From: Streptomyces omiyaensis
GTDB lineage: Bacteria; Actinomycetota; Actinomycetes; Streptomycetales; Streptomycetaceae
Direction of reading: 5' to 3'
DNA: 64,000 bases
Assembly (NCBI RefSeq): GCF_014650895.1
Contig: NZ_BMVV01000009.1
Location: 65,102-129,101 of the forward strand
Positions 53,412 to 61,986 of the stretch are shown here, piece after piece (position 1 is the stretch's first letter; every line of letters begins with the position of its first letter). The notes beneath the pieces were generated by a model, which was not told the DNA's origin, ran no database searches, and was given only the letters and a program-made list of their open reading frames with translations. The translations under genes and the position numbers were made by a program.

Positions 53412-53441
53412 TGAACCTTCTCTTCGAAAGAGAGTCACGTC

Positions 53442-53861
53442 GTGCGTCATCGCATCGCTGCCGTCGCCGCCTCCACCCTCCTCGTCCTCGCCGGCTCCGC
53501 CGGCGTCGCACAGGCCGGGCCGGACAGCCTGTACGCCCCGTCGGCCCTCGTCCTCACCGTCGCCCAGGGCGACGAGCAGGCCGCCGTGGTCCGGGCGTCC
53601 ACCCTCAGCTGCGCGCCGACCGCCCAGGGCACCCACCCCGACCCCGAGGCCGCCTGCGCGGCGCTCGCCGCGGCCTCCGGCTCCCTCGACGGCCTGCTGG
53701 CCGCTCCCGCGCCGGACCGCGCCTGCCCCCTGCACTACGACCCGGTCACCGTCTCCGCCGACGGCGTGTGGCAGGGGCAGCGCGTCTCCTGGAAGCACAC
53801 GTTCTCCAACTCCTGCGCCATGTCCACCACGCTGAACGGCAACGGCGTCTTCGCGTTCTGA
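53442..53861 (+). CDS. SSI-family subtilisin inhibitor (secreted)
   Basis: 139 residues. Signal peptide at 1-25, then the SSI fold with SLYAPSALVLTVAQGD, SCAPTAQGTHPDPEAACAAL, YDPVTVSADGVWQGQRVSWKHTF and a C-terminal GVFAF. Four cysteines make two disulfides. The reactive loop is CPLHYDP, so P1 would be Leu where classic SSI has Met. It inhibits extracellular subtilisin-like proteases. GTG start; AAGAGAG upstream. Confidence 0.94.
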   Translation: MRHRIAAVAASTLLVLAGSAGVAQAGPDSLYAPSALVLTVAQGDEQAAVVRASTLSCAPTAQGTHPDPEAACAALAAASGSLDGLLAAPAPDRACPLHYDPVTVSADGVWQGQRVSWKHTFSNSCAMSTTLNGNGVFAF

Positions 53862-53945
53862 CGTCCGCCGACCCGGACGGGCGCGCCACGCTCCCGCGCG
53901 GGGCGCCCGCCGCTCCCGGAAGTCCCGGCACCTCGTAGGGCCACG

Positions 53946-54399
53946 GTGAGCCGCCCGGACGCGACGGCGACCTCTCCTCCTGTCACGGGCGCGACGCCCC
54001 CGGCCGATCCGGACGCGCCCTCACCCGCGACCCCGCCCACGGCCCGGTCGACCCCCGGGTGGCCGACCCCGCCCCGCCCCTGGGCACGGTGGAGCCGCTG
54101 GACCGTCCGCACCGACGAGACCCTGCCGGCGCACAGCCACCGGTTCCACCCGCACACCACCCCGATGCTCCTCGCCCACCGGGACGGGCGCCGCCTCGCC
54201 CCCGGTCCGGCACGACACCCTCGGCCTCCCCGGCGGCGCCCCGGTCGACCCGGTCGCCTTCCTCGTCGCGTACGAGGACTGCGCCGGCCGCACCCTCGCC
54301 CACTGCCACCGGCTCCAGCACGAGGGCCTCGGCACGACGCGGCCCGTCGACTACGTCGGACCGTGGGCCTCCGCGGCGCGGACCGCCGGCGACGCCTGA
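53946..54399 (+). pseudogene. Fragment of a multicopper oxidase C-terminal domain, frameshifted
   Basis: From a GTG at 53946 one frame gives a low-complexity Thr/Pro/Ala run, then ETLPAHSHRFHPHTTPMLLA, the first copper site. After about 54205 homology moves to another frame: VAYEDCAGRTLAHCHRLQHE, the type 1 copper motif HCHxxxHE, and ends at TGA 54397-54399. The frame change and lack of the other cupredoxin domains show a decayed remnant. Confidence 0.65.
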
Positions 54400-54800
54400 C
54401 CGTGGTCCTCCGCCCGGCCCCGAGACACCCCGGCGAGCAGGGCGGGCGGTTCGCGCATGTCGTGGAAGACGGCGGTGAGGGCGGCGAGGGCCTCGGGCAG
54501 GCCGTCCACCGGGTCGAGGCCGAGGTCCACCGCCTCCCGGTGGCGCCGGACGAGCGGGCTCCACCAGAGACCGGCGGTCCGCTCGGTGAGCTGCCCGAGG
54601 ATCGCCTCCTTCGACCGCCCGATGAAACGCTCCACCACCTCGTCGGCGGTGAGCGGCCGGCCGAGCTCCGCTCCGAGCGCGATCTGGAGGCGCACGGCGA
54701 GGTGTTCGGTGTCGACGAGGACGCCGTCGCAGTCGAAGATCACGAGCTCCACCGGTCCCGTCGTGCCCCCGGGGCGGGCGGCGAAGCGGGGGGCGGTCAC
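54351..54800 (-). pseudogene. C-terminally truncated HAD hydrolase
   Basis: GTG start in a GTGA overlap with the Lrp gene. Residues 1-111 are a good HAD phosphatase N-terminus (VIFDCDGVLVDTEHLAV, FIGRSKEAILGQL, VDGLPEALAALTAV). There, near 54467, homology ends and the last 38 residues run through unrelated DNA and the antisense of the multicopper oxidase fragment. HAD motifs II to IV, including the catalytic Lys and second Asp pair, are absent. Confidence 0.72.
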
Positions 54801-55249
54801 GGCCGCTCCCCGGTCAGCGGGGAGAGCGGGCGCTCGAAGAAGGTCTCCAGGACCACCGTCGCCTGGGTGCCGCTCACCCCGTCGATGGCGTAGATGCGGC
54901 GCAGCACGTCCTGGAGCTGCTCGGTGGTCGCGGTCCTGACCTTCACCAGCACCGAGGCGCTGCCGGCGATGACGTGCGCCTCCAGGACCTCGGGGAGCGC
55001 GGCGAAGGCGGGTGCCGAATCGCCCATCCAGGACGTCGAGTCGACCATGACGTACGCCAGGACGGCGCTGCCCACGGCGGCCGGGTCGACGTCGACGCCG
55101 GTGCGCCGGATGACGCCGCGCTCCCGCAGCTTCCGCACCCGCTCGTGGGCGGCGCCGGCGGACAGGCCGACGGCCTGACCGAGCGCGGCGTAGGGCTGGG
55201 TGGCGTCCTGCTGCAGCTGCGCCAGCAGCGCGCGATCGATGTGATCCAC
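54797..55249 (-). CDS. Lrp/AsnC-family regulator
   Basis: 150 residues. HTH segment DRALLAQLQQDATQPYAALGQAVGLS and RVRKLRERGVI, then a RAM domain with AHVIAGSASVLVKVRTATTEQL. The GTG at 55249 is chosen; the longer ATG at 55300 would begin with 17 residues that read like promoter DNA. Divergent from the SMP-30 gene, whose control is likely. Confidence 0.9.
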   Translation of the reverse strand: MDHIDRALLAQLQQDATQPYAALGQAVGLSAGAAHERVRKLRERGVIRRTGVDVDPAAVGSAVLAYVMVDSTSWMGDSAPAFAALPEVLEAHVIAGSASVLVKVRTATTEQLQDVLRRIYAIDGVSGTQATVVLETFFERPLSPLTGERP

Positions 55250-55355
55250 AACTCTCCATTCGGAATCGACTGGCGAAGTCAGTATCCCATCTTGCAACAT
55301 GCGCGGCAGACCGATTCACATTCGGTACGGGCTGGGTTTTTGAGGAGGGGTCACC

Positions 55356-56315
55356 ATGAGCGGCGGGCGTCCGGAGCTGTACGAGATGCTGGACGAGCGG
55401 TTCCGCACCGGCAGGTGCATGAACGGGGACGACGGGCTCGAGGTCCTCCACACCGGCTGCCGTTGGGCCGAGGGCCCGGTCTACGTGCCGGCCTGGCGGC
55501 AGGTGGTCTGGAGCGACATCCCGAACGACCGGATGCTGCGCTGGGACGAGGAGACCGGCGCGGTCGCGGTCTTCCGCCGCTCCGCCGGGCACACCAACGG
55601 CAACACCCTGGACCGCGAGGGGCGGCTGGTCACCTGTGAGCAGGGCAACCGCCGGGTGACCCGGACCGAGCACGACGGCACCCTCACGGTGCTGGCCGAC
55701 CGCTGGCGGGGAAAGCGCCTGAACAGCCCGAACGACGCGACCGTGAAGTCCGACGGCTCCGTCTGGTTCTCCGACCCCGACTTCGGCATCACCAGCGACT
55801 ACGAGGGGTACCGCGCCGAGAGCGAGATCGGCGCGAACAACGTCTACCGGATCGACCCGGCCACGGGCGAGGTCCGGCGGGTCGCCGACGGCTTCGGTGC
55901 CCCGAACGGGCTGGTCTTCTCGCCCGACGAGCGGCGGCTCTTCGTCTCCGACACCCGCGCGGGCCTCATCCGCGTCTTCGACGTGCGCGACGACGGCACC
56001 CTCTCCGAGGGGACGGTCTTCGCCGAGGCCGCACCCCGCGAGAAGGCCCGCTTCGACAACCTCCGCTTCGACGACGGCGGCCGGCTCTGGGTCGCCGCGA
56101 TGGACGACGGAGTGCACTGCTACGACCCCGACGGCACCCTGATCGGGCGCCTCGCCGTCCCCGAGGCGGTCTCCAACATCTCCTGGGGCGGCGCCAAACG
56201 GAACCGTCTCTTCATCACCGCGGAGACCAGCCTGTACTCCGTGGTCATGGGCGTCACCGGCACCCACCCCACCGGACCGGGACGCCGGCCCTGGCTGGAC
56301 CCGGCCGCCCGCTGA
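55356..56315 (+). CDS. SMP-30/gluconolactonase-family lactonase
   Basis: 319 residues, six-bladed propeller. Metal ligands can be placed in CRWAEGPVYVP (Glu), RLNSPNDATVKSDGSVWFSD (Asn), GFGAPNGLVFSPDE (Asn) and LFVSDT (Asp). The enzymes open sugar lactones to acids. GAGGAGGGG before the ATG. Single gene; divergent Lrp regulator. Confidence 0.92.
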   Translation: MSGGRPELYEMLDERFRTGRCMNGDDGLEVLHTGCRWAEGPVYVPAWRQVVWSDIPNDRMLRWDEETGAVAVFRRSAGHTNGNTLDREGRLVTCEQGNRRVTRTEHDGTLTVLADRWRGKRLNSPNDATVKSDGSVWFSDPDFGITSDYEGYRAESEIGANNVYRIDPATGEVRRVADGFGAPNGLVFSPDERRLFVSDTRAGLIRVFDVRDDGTLSEGTVFAEAAPREKARFDNLRFDDGGRLWVAAMDDGVHCYDPDGTLIGRLAVPEAVSNISWGGAKRNRLFITAETSLYSVVMGVTGTHPTGPGRRPWLDPAAR

Positions 56316-56321
56316 CCTTGC

Positions 56322-56382
56322 GGGGGAGAGGCGAGAAGTAGAGAGGAGAGGGAGGGGAGAAGGGGAGAGGGCGGAGGGGGAG
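56322..56382. repeat. Polypurine tract
   Basis: 61 bp with only three pyrimidines on the plus strand, mostly GGGAGA-like units. It follows the SMP-30 stop. Could form triplex or G-rich secondary structure; otherwise a slippage-prone low-complexity run. Confidence 0.85.
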
Positions 56383-56530
56383 CGCCCCGCCCGGGACGTT
56401 CGGTACACCCGCCGGGTACCGCCCCCGAGGACCCGCCCGGCCGTGTCCAATGCGCGCCCGCCGGGATGCCCCTCGCTACGCTCGGTGTCCGGCGGCCCGT
56501 GACCGGCGCGAGCCCGCGGAAGGCCGAGGC

Positions 56531-57715
56531 ATGGAGTCGCGAGAGAAGCTTCTGGCGGAACTGGTCGTCCGCTCCCGCTCGGTACCGGGAGCGGGCCTGG
56601 CCGGGCTCGTGGACGAGGTCGGCCGGCGCATGGGCCTGACGGAGGTCCGGATGTACGTGACCGACCTCCAGCAGGCGCGACTGCTCGCGCTGCCCACCTC
56701 CCGGGCCGGGGAGGAGGCGCTCGACATCGACGACTCGCCGGCCGGCCTGGCCTACCGGCTGGAGCGCACGCAGCACACGCGGGACGGCGGCACGGTCTGG
56801 GTGCCGATGATCGACGGAGTCGAACGCCTCGGTGTCCTGAAGGCCACGGCCCCCGTCGTCGACGAGGAACTGGCCGGATGGTGCGAGGCCCTGGCCGGAC
56901 TGGTCGCGCTGCTGCTCGTCTCCAAGTCGTCCCACAACGACCCCCTGGTCGAGGCCGAACGCCGCCGGGCGATGACGGTGCAGGCCGAACTGGTGTGGGC
57001 GTTCCTCCCGCCGCGGACCATCGGCAGCGCGCACGCGACCTCGTCCGCGGTGCTGGAGCCCGCGTACGACATCGGAGGCGACGCCTTCGACCACAGCTTC
57101 GGGGACGGCGCCCTGCACCTGACGCTCCTGGACTCGATGGGGCACGACCTCGCCTCCGGCGGGGCGAGCGCGGCCGGCCTCGCCGCCTGCCGCGCCACCC
57201 GCCGCTCGGGCGGCGGCCTCGCGGACATCGTCCCGGCGATCGACCGGATCCTGGAGGAGTGGTTCACCGACCGGCTCATGACCGCGGTCATCGCCCGTCT
57301 GGACACCGGTGACGGAACGCTGACCTGGATCAACTGCGCCCATCCGCCGCCGCTGCTGATCCGCGGCGGCCGGGTCCTGCCGCGCATGCTCGAACGCGAG
57401 CCGGACCTGCCCCTCGGCTGGGGGTTCCACACCCGGGTCCCGCCCGCCGTGCACACGGTGCGACTGCGGCCGGGCGACCGCGTCCTCCTCTACAGCGACG
57501 GGGTCACCGAGGCGCGGTCCACCCGGGGCGACCTGTTCGGCGAGGTGCGCCTCACCGACACGGTGATCCGGGCGATCGGCGCCGGCGATCCCGCGCCCGA
57601 GGCGCTCCGGCGCCTCGTGCGGGACCTCCTGCACCACCAGGACCACCGGCTGCGCGACGACGCCACCATCGTGCTGGCCGAATGGCACCCCGACCGTTAC
57701 GGGGCGGGGGAGTAG
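56531..57715 (+). CDS. SpoIIE/PP2C-type serine phosphatase (RsbU-like)
   Basis: 394 residues. N-terminal about 130 residues are GAF-like (VRMYVTDLQQARLLAL), a linker, then a PP2C domain with the metal motifs YDIGGDAFDHSF, LTLLDSMGHDLASGG, LLYSDGVTEARS and LRDDATIVLAEWH. It would dephosphorylate an anti-anti-sigma factor or similar partner. ATG at 56531 has GGAAGG; the 394-residue length is usual. Confidence 0.93.
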   Translation: MESREKLLAELVVRSRSVPGAGLAGLVDEVGRRMGLTEVRMYVTDLQQARLLALPTSRAGEEALDIDDSPAGLAYRLERTQHTRDGGTVWVPMIDGVERLGVLKATAPVVDEELAGWCEALAGLVALLLVSKSSHNDPLVEAERRRAMTVQAELVWAFLPPRTIGSAHATSSAVLEPAYDIGGDAFDHSFGDGALHLTLLDSMGHDLASGGASAAGLAACRATRRSGGGLADIVPAIDRILEEWFTDRLMTAVIARLDTGDGTLTWINCAHPPPLLIRGGRVLPRMLEREPDLPLGWGFHTRVPPAVHTVRLRPGDRVLLYSDGVTEARSTRGDLFGEVRLTDTVIRAIGAGDPAPEALRRLVRDLLHHQDHRLRDDATIVLAEWHPDRYGAGE

Positions 57716-57771
57716 GGCGCCGGGCCGACGCTCGTGTCCCGTGTCCGTCGGCCCGGTGAGCCGCCGGGCCG

Positions 57772-58476
57772 TCAGGCGCGCGGTTCGGCCTTCGCCGCGA
57801 CCGCGTGCGGCAGTTCCGCCATGACCGCGCGCAGGCGGCGCGTCAGGTCCTCGGGGGTGTGGCCGGAGGGCTGCGCCACCCAGGCGTCCAGGGCCTGCCG
57901 GAACGCGGAGACCAGCATGTCGAGCGCCAGGCGGGCGCGCAGGCGGCCGGGGCCGTCGAGGGCGAGGCGGTGGTCGAGCACGACCAGCGCGGCGCGGATG
58001 GTGCGGTCGCAGAAGGCGAGGCCGTGGGCGTCCATCGACGGGGTGCGGGCGGCGAGCCGGCGGCTGGCCAGGACGCGCCCGGTCCATCCGCCGGCCGGCA
58101 TCCGGCCGATCGCCCCGGCGAGGCAGTCCTCGAAGAGCCCGAGCAGCGGCCGCCCTTCCGGCTGTGCTCCAGGCCTCCCTCCCGGCTGCCCTCCGGCAGG
58201 GCGGGGGGCGGGACCCGCGGCCGGGCCGGTCTCCAGGAGGTCGAGGAAGGCCGCCCAGAGGTCCTGGGTGGGGGCCATCGCCACGTCCTCCTTGCTCGCG
58301 AAGTAGCGGAAGAAGGTCCGCTTCGACACCTCCGCCGCCTCGCAGAGCCCGTCGAGGGTCACGCCGTCGAAGCCGTGGGCGCCGAAGAGTTCGAGCGCGG
58401 TGGCGACCAGCGTCTGCCGCGTGCGCAGTTTCTTGCGCTCGCGCAGCGGGAGCGCCGGGGGGATCTCGGCCGTCAT
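57772..58476 (-). CDS. TetR-family repressor
   Basis: 234 residues. N-terminal HTH (RTRQTLVATALELFGAHGFD, VSKRTFFRYFASKEDV). A Gly/Pro-rich insertion (about 95-122) precedes the ligand domain, probably a slippage expansion. Divergent from the quinone reductase with a perfect palindromic operator between them, so it probably represses that gene and itself. Confidence 0.94.
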   Translation of the reverse strand: MTAEIPPALPLRERKKLRTRQTLVATALELFGAHGFDGVTLDGLCEAAEVSKRTFFRYFASKEDVAMAPTQDLWAAFLDLLETGPAAGPAPRPAGGQPGGRPGAQPEGRPLLGLFEDCLAGAIGRMPAGGWTGRVLASRRLAARTPSMDAHGLAFCDRTIRAALVVLDHRLALDGPGRLRARLALDMLVSAFRQALDAWVAQPSGHTPEDLTRRLRAVMAELPHAVAAKAEPRA

Positions 58477-58509
58477 CGGGCCCACTGTATCGGAGCGGCG
58501 AACGCCCCC

Positions 58510-58536
58510 TATAGGCTTGTGCCACTCAGTGGCACA
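58510..58536. promoter_or_regulatory. TetR operator: perfect 19-bp palindrome overlapping a -10 box
   Basis: TGTGCCACT C AGTGGCACA at 58518-58536, a 9-bp perfect inverted repeat with one central base. TATAGG (58510-58515) just upstream is a likely -10 box for the rightward gene, so a bound repressor would cover the start point. Confidence 0.85.
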
Positions 58537-58564
58537 TTGACGGTACGTCCGATGGAGGACCCCC

Positions 58565-59494
58565 ATGCGCGCGCTTCTCGTCGACCCCGCCGCCCCCGGC
58601 GGCCTGCGTCTCGGCACCGCCCCCGACCCCCGCCCCGCACCCCACCAGGCACTCGTCAGGGTCACCGCGACCTCCCTCAACGCGGGGGAGGTCGCCTTCG
58701 GGCTGGAGTCCGCCCCCGCGGGCGCGGTCCTCGGCTGGGACGCCGCGGGCGTGGTGGAGCGGCCCGCCGCCGACGGCACGGGACCGGCCGCCGGAACCCC
58801 CGTGGTGACCCTGAGGGGCGACGGGGCCTGGGCCGAACTGCGGGCGGTCGACACCGCGCTGATCGGGACGGCACCCGCCGGAGCCGACCCCGCGGCGCTC
58901 GCGACCGTCCCCGTCGCCGGCGCCACGGCCCTGCGCGCGCTCCACCGGATCGGCCCGCTGCTCGGCAGGGACGTCCTCGTCACCGGGGCGACCGGCGGCG
59001 TCGGCCGCTACGCCGTCCAGCTGGCCCGCGCCGCCGGGGCCCGCGTCGTGGCCTGCACGGGCGATCCCGCCGCCCACGGCGACCTGCTGGGCCGCCTGGG
59101 CGCGCACGAGGTCGTCGGCGCCCCGGAGGAGGTCCGCCGTCCCGTGGACGGAGTGGTCGAACTGGTCGGCGGGGCACGGCTCGTCGAGGCGTACGGGACC
59201 CTCGTCCAGGGCGGCACCCTCGTCGCCGTCGGGCACTCCGCGGGCAGCGGCGAGACCTTCCCCTTCGGGGCGCTCTTCGGCGACGAGGGGCGGCATGACA
59301 GGACCCTGGTGACGTTCTTCCTGCTCGGCTGCGCGGGACTCGGCCGCGATCTGGGCTGGCTCGCCCACCGCGTCGCGGACGGGACGCTGGACCCCGGCAT
59401 CGCCTGGCGGGGCGACTGGAGCGCCGCCGCGGACGCGGTGGCCGCCCTGCGCGCGGGGCACCTCCACGGCAAGGCGGTGCTGACCTTCTCCTGA
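58565..59494 (+). CDS. Zinc-free MDR quinone/enoyl reductase
   Basis: 309 residues. GroES-like start (HQALVRVTATSLNAGEV, LGWDAAGVVE), then Rossmann fold with VTGATGGVGRYAVQLARAAGARV. The catalytic zinc ligands of alcohol dehydrogenases are missing, as in NADPH:quinone reductases. GGAGG at good spacing. Regulated by the divergent TetR, so it probably detoxifies a small electrophile or drug. Confidence 0.93.
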   Translation: MRALLVDPAAPGGLRLGTAPDPRPAPHQALVRVTATSLNAGEVAFGLESAPAGAVLGWDAAGVVERPAADGTGPAAGTPVVTLRGDGAWAELRAVDTALIGTAPAGADPAALATVPVAGATALRALHRIGPLLGRDVLVTGATGGVGRYAVQLARAAGARVVACTGDPAAHGDLLGRLGAHEVVGAPEEVRRPVDGVVELVGGARLVEAYGTLVQGGTLVAVGHSAGSGETFPFGALFGDEGRHDRTLVTFFLLGCAGLGRDLGWLAHRVADGTLDPGIAWRGDWSAAADAVAALRAGHLHGKAVLTFS

Positions 59495-59634
59495 CCCGGG
59501 CGGGCGGGACGGCCGCAGCCGGGGAACTCCCGCCCCGTCCCAGGGTGTCGGAAGGGGGCGGCCGGTCCCGTCCTCGGTATACCGGGGGCGTCGAAGTGCC
59601 ACGCAGAGCAGGACCGAACAGAGGGAGAACCCGC

Positions 59635-60075
59635 ATGACGCTCCAGCGGATGGACAACGTCGGCATCGTCGTCGAGGACCTGGACGCCGCCGTCGCCTTC
59701 TTCGCCGAGCTGGGCATGGAGGTCGAGGGCAGGATGCCGGTCGAGGGCCTCTTCGCGGACCAGGCCGTCGGACTCGACGGGGTGCGCAGCGAGATCGCGA
59801 TGATGCGGACCCCGGACGGCCACGGGAAGCTGGAGCTCGCGCAGTACCGCACGCCCCCGGCGATCGCGGACGGACCGCGCAACCCGCCGCCGAACACGCT
59901 GGGTCTGCACCGGGTCATGTTCGCCGTCGACGACATCGACGACACCGTCTCCCGCCTGCGCGGCCACGGTGCCGAACTGATCGGCGAGGTGGCGCGGTAC
60001 GAGGACGTCTACCGTCTCTGCTACCTCCGCGGCCCTTCGGGCATCCTCCTCGCCCTGGCCGAACGGATCGGCTGA
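59635..60075 (+). CDS. VOC-superfamily (glyoxalase/dioxygenase-fold) protein
   Basis: 146 residues. Two beta-alpha-beta-beta-beta units: MDNVGIVVEDLDAAVAFFAELG, then LHRVMFAVDDIDDTVSRLRG and CYLRGPSGILLALAERIG. Metal ligands would be His/Glu in each unit; the N-terminal site has Asn in place of the first His, while LHRV and the final ALAE remain. GAGGGAG upstream. Substrate unknown. Confidence 0.9.
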   Translation: MTLQRMDNVGIVVEDLDAAVAFFAELGMEVEGRMPVEGLFADQAVGLDGVRSEIAMMRTPDGHGKLELAQYRTPPAIADGPRNPPPNTLGLHRVMFAVDDIDDTVSRLRGHGAELIGEVARYEDVYRLCYLRGPSGILLALAERIG

Positions 60076-60345
60076 CGGACCCGCACGGGCGGCCGGTGCG
60101 GGTCCGTACGGCCCGTGCGGTCCGGACCGTTCGGACCTCCCCGACGGTCACCGGCCGTGGGCGCGCGCCTGTCGCTGGAGCCGTCCGCGCGCCGCTCTCC
60201 GGGAGGCGCTTCAGGGCAGGGTCGAGGAGCTCGCCGACACCGTCGGAGGCCGGTCCCGAGGGTCGGACCCGATGGGGGCCCTGGGCGTCGAGGACGCCCG
60301 CACGCTCGCCGAGTTCGTCGCCGCCCGGTCGCCCGGCCCCGCACC

Positions 60346-60639
60346 CTGCGCGCCGCCGGTCTCGCACTCGATCCGGTGCGCCGGACCGTCCTGCGTGACG
60401 GGCGCCCACCGGAGCTGTCCGTCGAGGAGTTGGCCGTCCCGGAGGACCTGCTCCGCGCGGGCCCCGGCTTCCTCGGCGCCGAGGACCTCCTGGAACGGGT
60501 GTGGGACGAGAACGCCGACCCCTGCATCGACACGGTCACCGTCACCATCGGCCGCCGCCGCGAACTGGGCGCCCCAACGGCCGTCACGACGACCCCCGAG
60601 GTGGGCCACCGCATGGCCGATGCCCCCGAAGTCGGCTGA
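60346..60639 (+). pseudogene. Orphan winged-helix (OmpR-type output domain) remnant
   Basis: 97 residues read as LALDPVRRTVLRDGRPPELS, LLERVWDENADP and TVTVTIGRRREL, the output domain of OmpR regulators, but with changed core positions and about three residues lost in the recognition helix. No start or receiver domain precedes it. A nearby frame (60180-60260) reads LREALQGRVEELADTV, like a sensor-kinase linker. Decayed remains of a two-component system. Confidence 0.65.
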
Positions 60640-60938
60640 TCTGAGAAGGAGTTGATGGTTTCCCTCTCGTTCATCGTTTCAACTTTTCTGTGGGAATGGA
60701 GAAATGGCGAGCAGAAGGGCCTGCTGTGCCGGTGTCGGCGCCGACGGATTCCCCGAGCGGCCGCCGATCTTCCACCGTGCAGAGCGGAATGCGCGCTCGA
60801 ATAGCCCGTCCTATCCTTGGAATTGTTCGCTCGCAGCAAGCGGCCGGCGACTCGTTATTGAGCATTCATCGACCGTGAAAAGAGGCGCGAGCCCTGTTGA
60901 AGGCGGGCGTTCGGAGTCGTACGCTCGAAGGAGTCACC
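60640..60938. other. AT-richer spacer without a supported gene
   Basis: About 300 bp, clearly less GC-rich than its flanks (for example around 60670-60720 and 60780-60880). Short ORFs exist on both strands but have poor starts and no family pattern. It probably holds the promoter of the next gene and may mark a transferred segment. Confidence 0.6.
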
Positions 60939-61826
60939 ATGGCGAATCTGGTTGGCGAATCAAGTGATCCGGGCGTGCCCGCCATCAAGGGCACCCATAC
61001 GACCGGCGAAGCTGTGCACGCCGTGACCAACGCGGCGGACGTCGCGGCCATCGCCGCATTCGGCCTCAATCCCGACGGAGGCGGGGCCGCGCTCTTCGCG
61101 AAGAAGGAAGGCAACAAGGGGCATGCCGGATTCTTCCTCGGCAATGTCTTCGTGAAGGGTAATGCCGCCGGTGCTGCCGTCTGGGGAGAAAGCGAAAACG
61201 GTGAGGCCGTACATGCGGCTACAAACGCCACGAATGTCGCCGCAGTTGCCGCTTTCGCGACGAACGAAGGGGGAACGGGTGCCGCGCTGTATGCGGAGAA
61301 GAGAGGGAGCGGCGGGCACGCCGGATTCTTCGTCGGCGACGTCTTCGTAACGGGAGACGTGGGCGTCTCCGGTGACCTGGTCCTGACCGGCGGGGACGTG
61401 GCGGAGCAGTTCGACGTCGCGGAAAGGGAGGCGGGAACCACAGGGATCGACCCCGGCACGGTCGTCGTCCTCGACGACGAAGGCGCTCTGGCACCGTGCA
61501 GGGAGGGGTACGACCCCCGGGTGGCAGGTGTGGTCTCCGGGGCCGGCGACCGTGTCCCGGCGCTCATTCTGGACCGTCGGAAGCCCGGCGCAGGGCAGAA
61601 AGACGTTCTCCGCAGGGCAGTTGCCGTCGTCGGGAAGGTCTGGTGCCTGGCTGACGCCTCGTCGAAGCCGATCCATGTCGGTGACCTGCTGACGACCGCG
61701 ACGACGCCCGGCCACACGATGGCCGCGACCGACCGCGAGGCCGCGTTCGGCGCGGTGCTCGGGAAAGCCCTCACACCGTTGGCCTCGGGGACCGGCATGG
61801 TCCTGGTCCTCGTCGGACTGGGTTGA
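60939..61826 (+). CDS. Tail-fibre/pseudo-collagen-like repeat protein with C-terminal G2-type domain
   Basis: 295 residues. AAGGAG at ideal spacing. Two copies of a 55-residue unit: GEAVHAVTNAADVAAIAAFG..GHAGFFLGNVFVKG and GEAVHAATNATNVAAVAAFA..GHAGFFVGDVFVTG. Then GGDVAEQFDVAE and GTVVVLDDEGALAPCREGYD lead into a C-terminal domain (VAGVVSGAGDRVPALILD, GKVWCLADA, VLGKALTPLASGTGMVLVLV) like the cleavable G2/chaperone-type domain of tail fibre proteins. Role unknown; likely a trimeric surface or particle protein. Confidence 0.82.
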   Translation: MANLVGESSDPGVPAIKGTHTTGEAVHAVTNAADVAAIAAFGLNPDGGGAALFAKKEGNKGHAGFFLGNVFVKGNAAGAAVWGESENGEAVHAATNATNVAAVAAFATNEGGTGAALYAEKRGSGGHAGFFVGDVFVTGDVGVSGDLVLTGGDVAEQFDVAEREAGTTGIDPGTVVVLDDEGALAPCREGYDPRVAGVVSGAGDRVPALILDRRKPGAGQKDVLRRAVAVVGKVWCLADASSKPIHVGDLLTTATTPGHTMAATDREAAFGAVLGKALTPLASGTGMVLVLVGLG

Positions 61827-61986
61827 GCCGGGAACCCGAGGGCCAGGGGAACTCGAGGCACCGGAAGGGGCCGAGGGACTCCCGCGGACTCGTCTCCGAG
61901 CGCCGTTCGCGTCCGCACGACGCTCGGAGCGAGCCCGACCAGCCGCTTACCACTGATCCGTATCGAAGTGACGGGATGGACCGACC

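Noticed and set aside
60671..60878. Short ORFs on both strands in the AT-rich spacer
   Set aside because: No ribosome sites, no recognisable product and conflicting frames.
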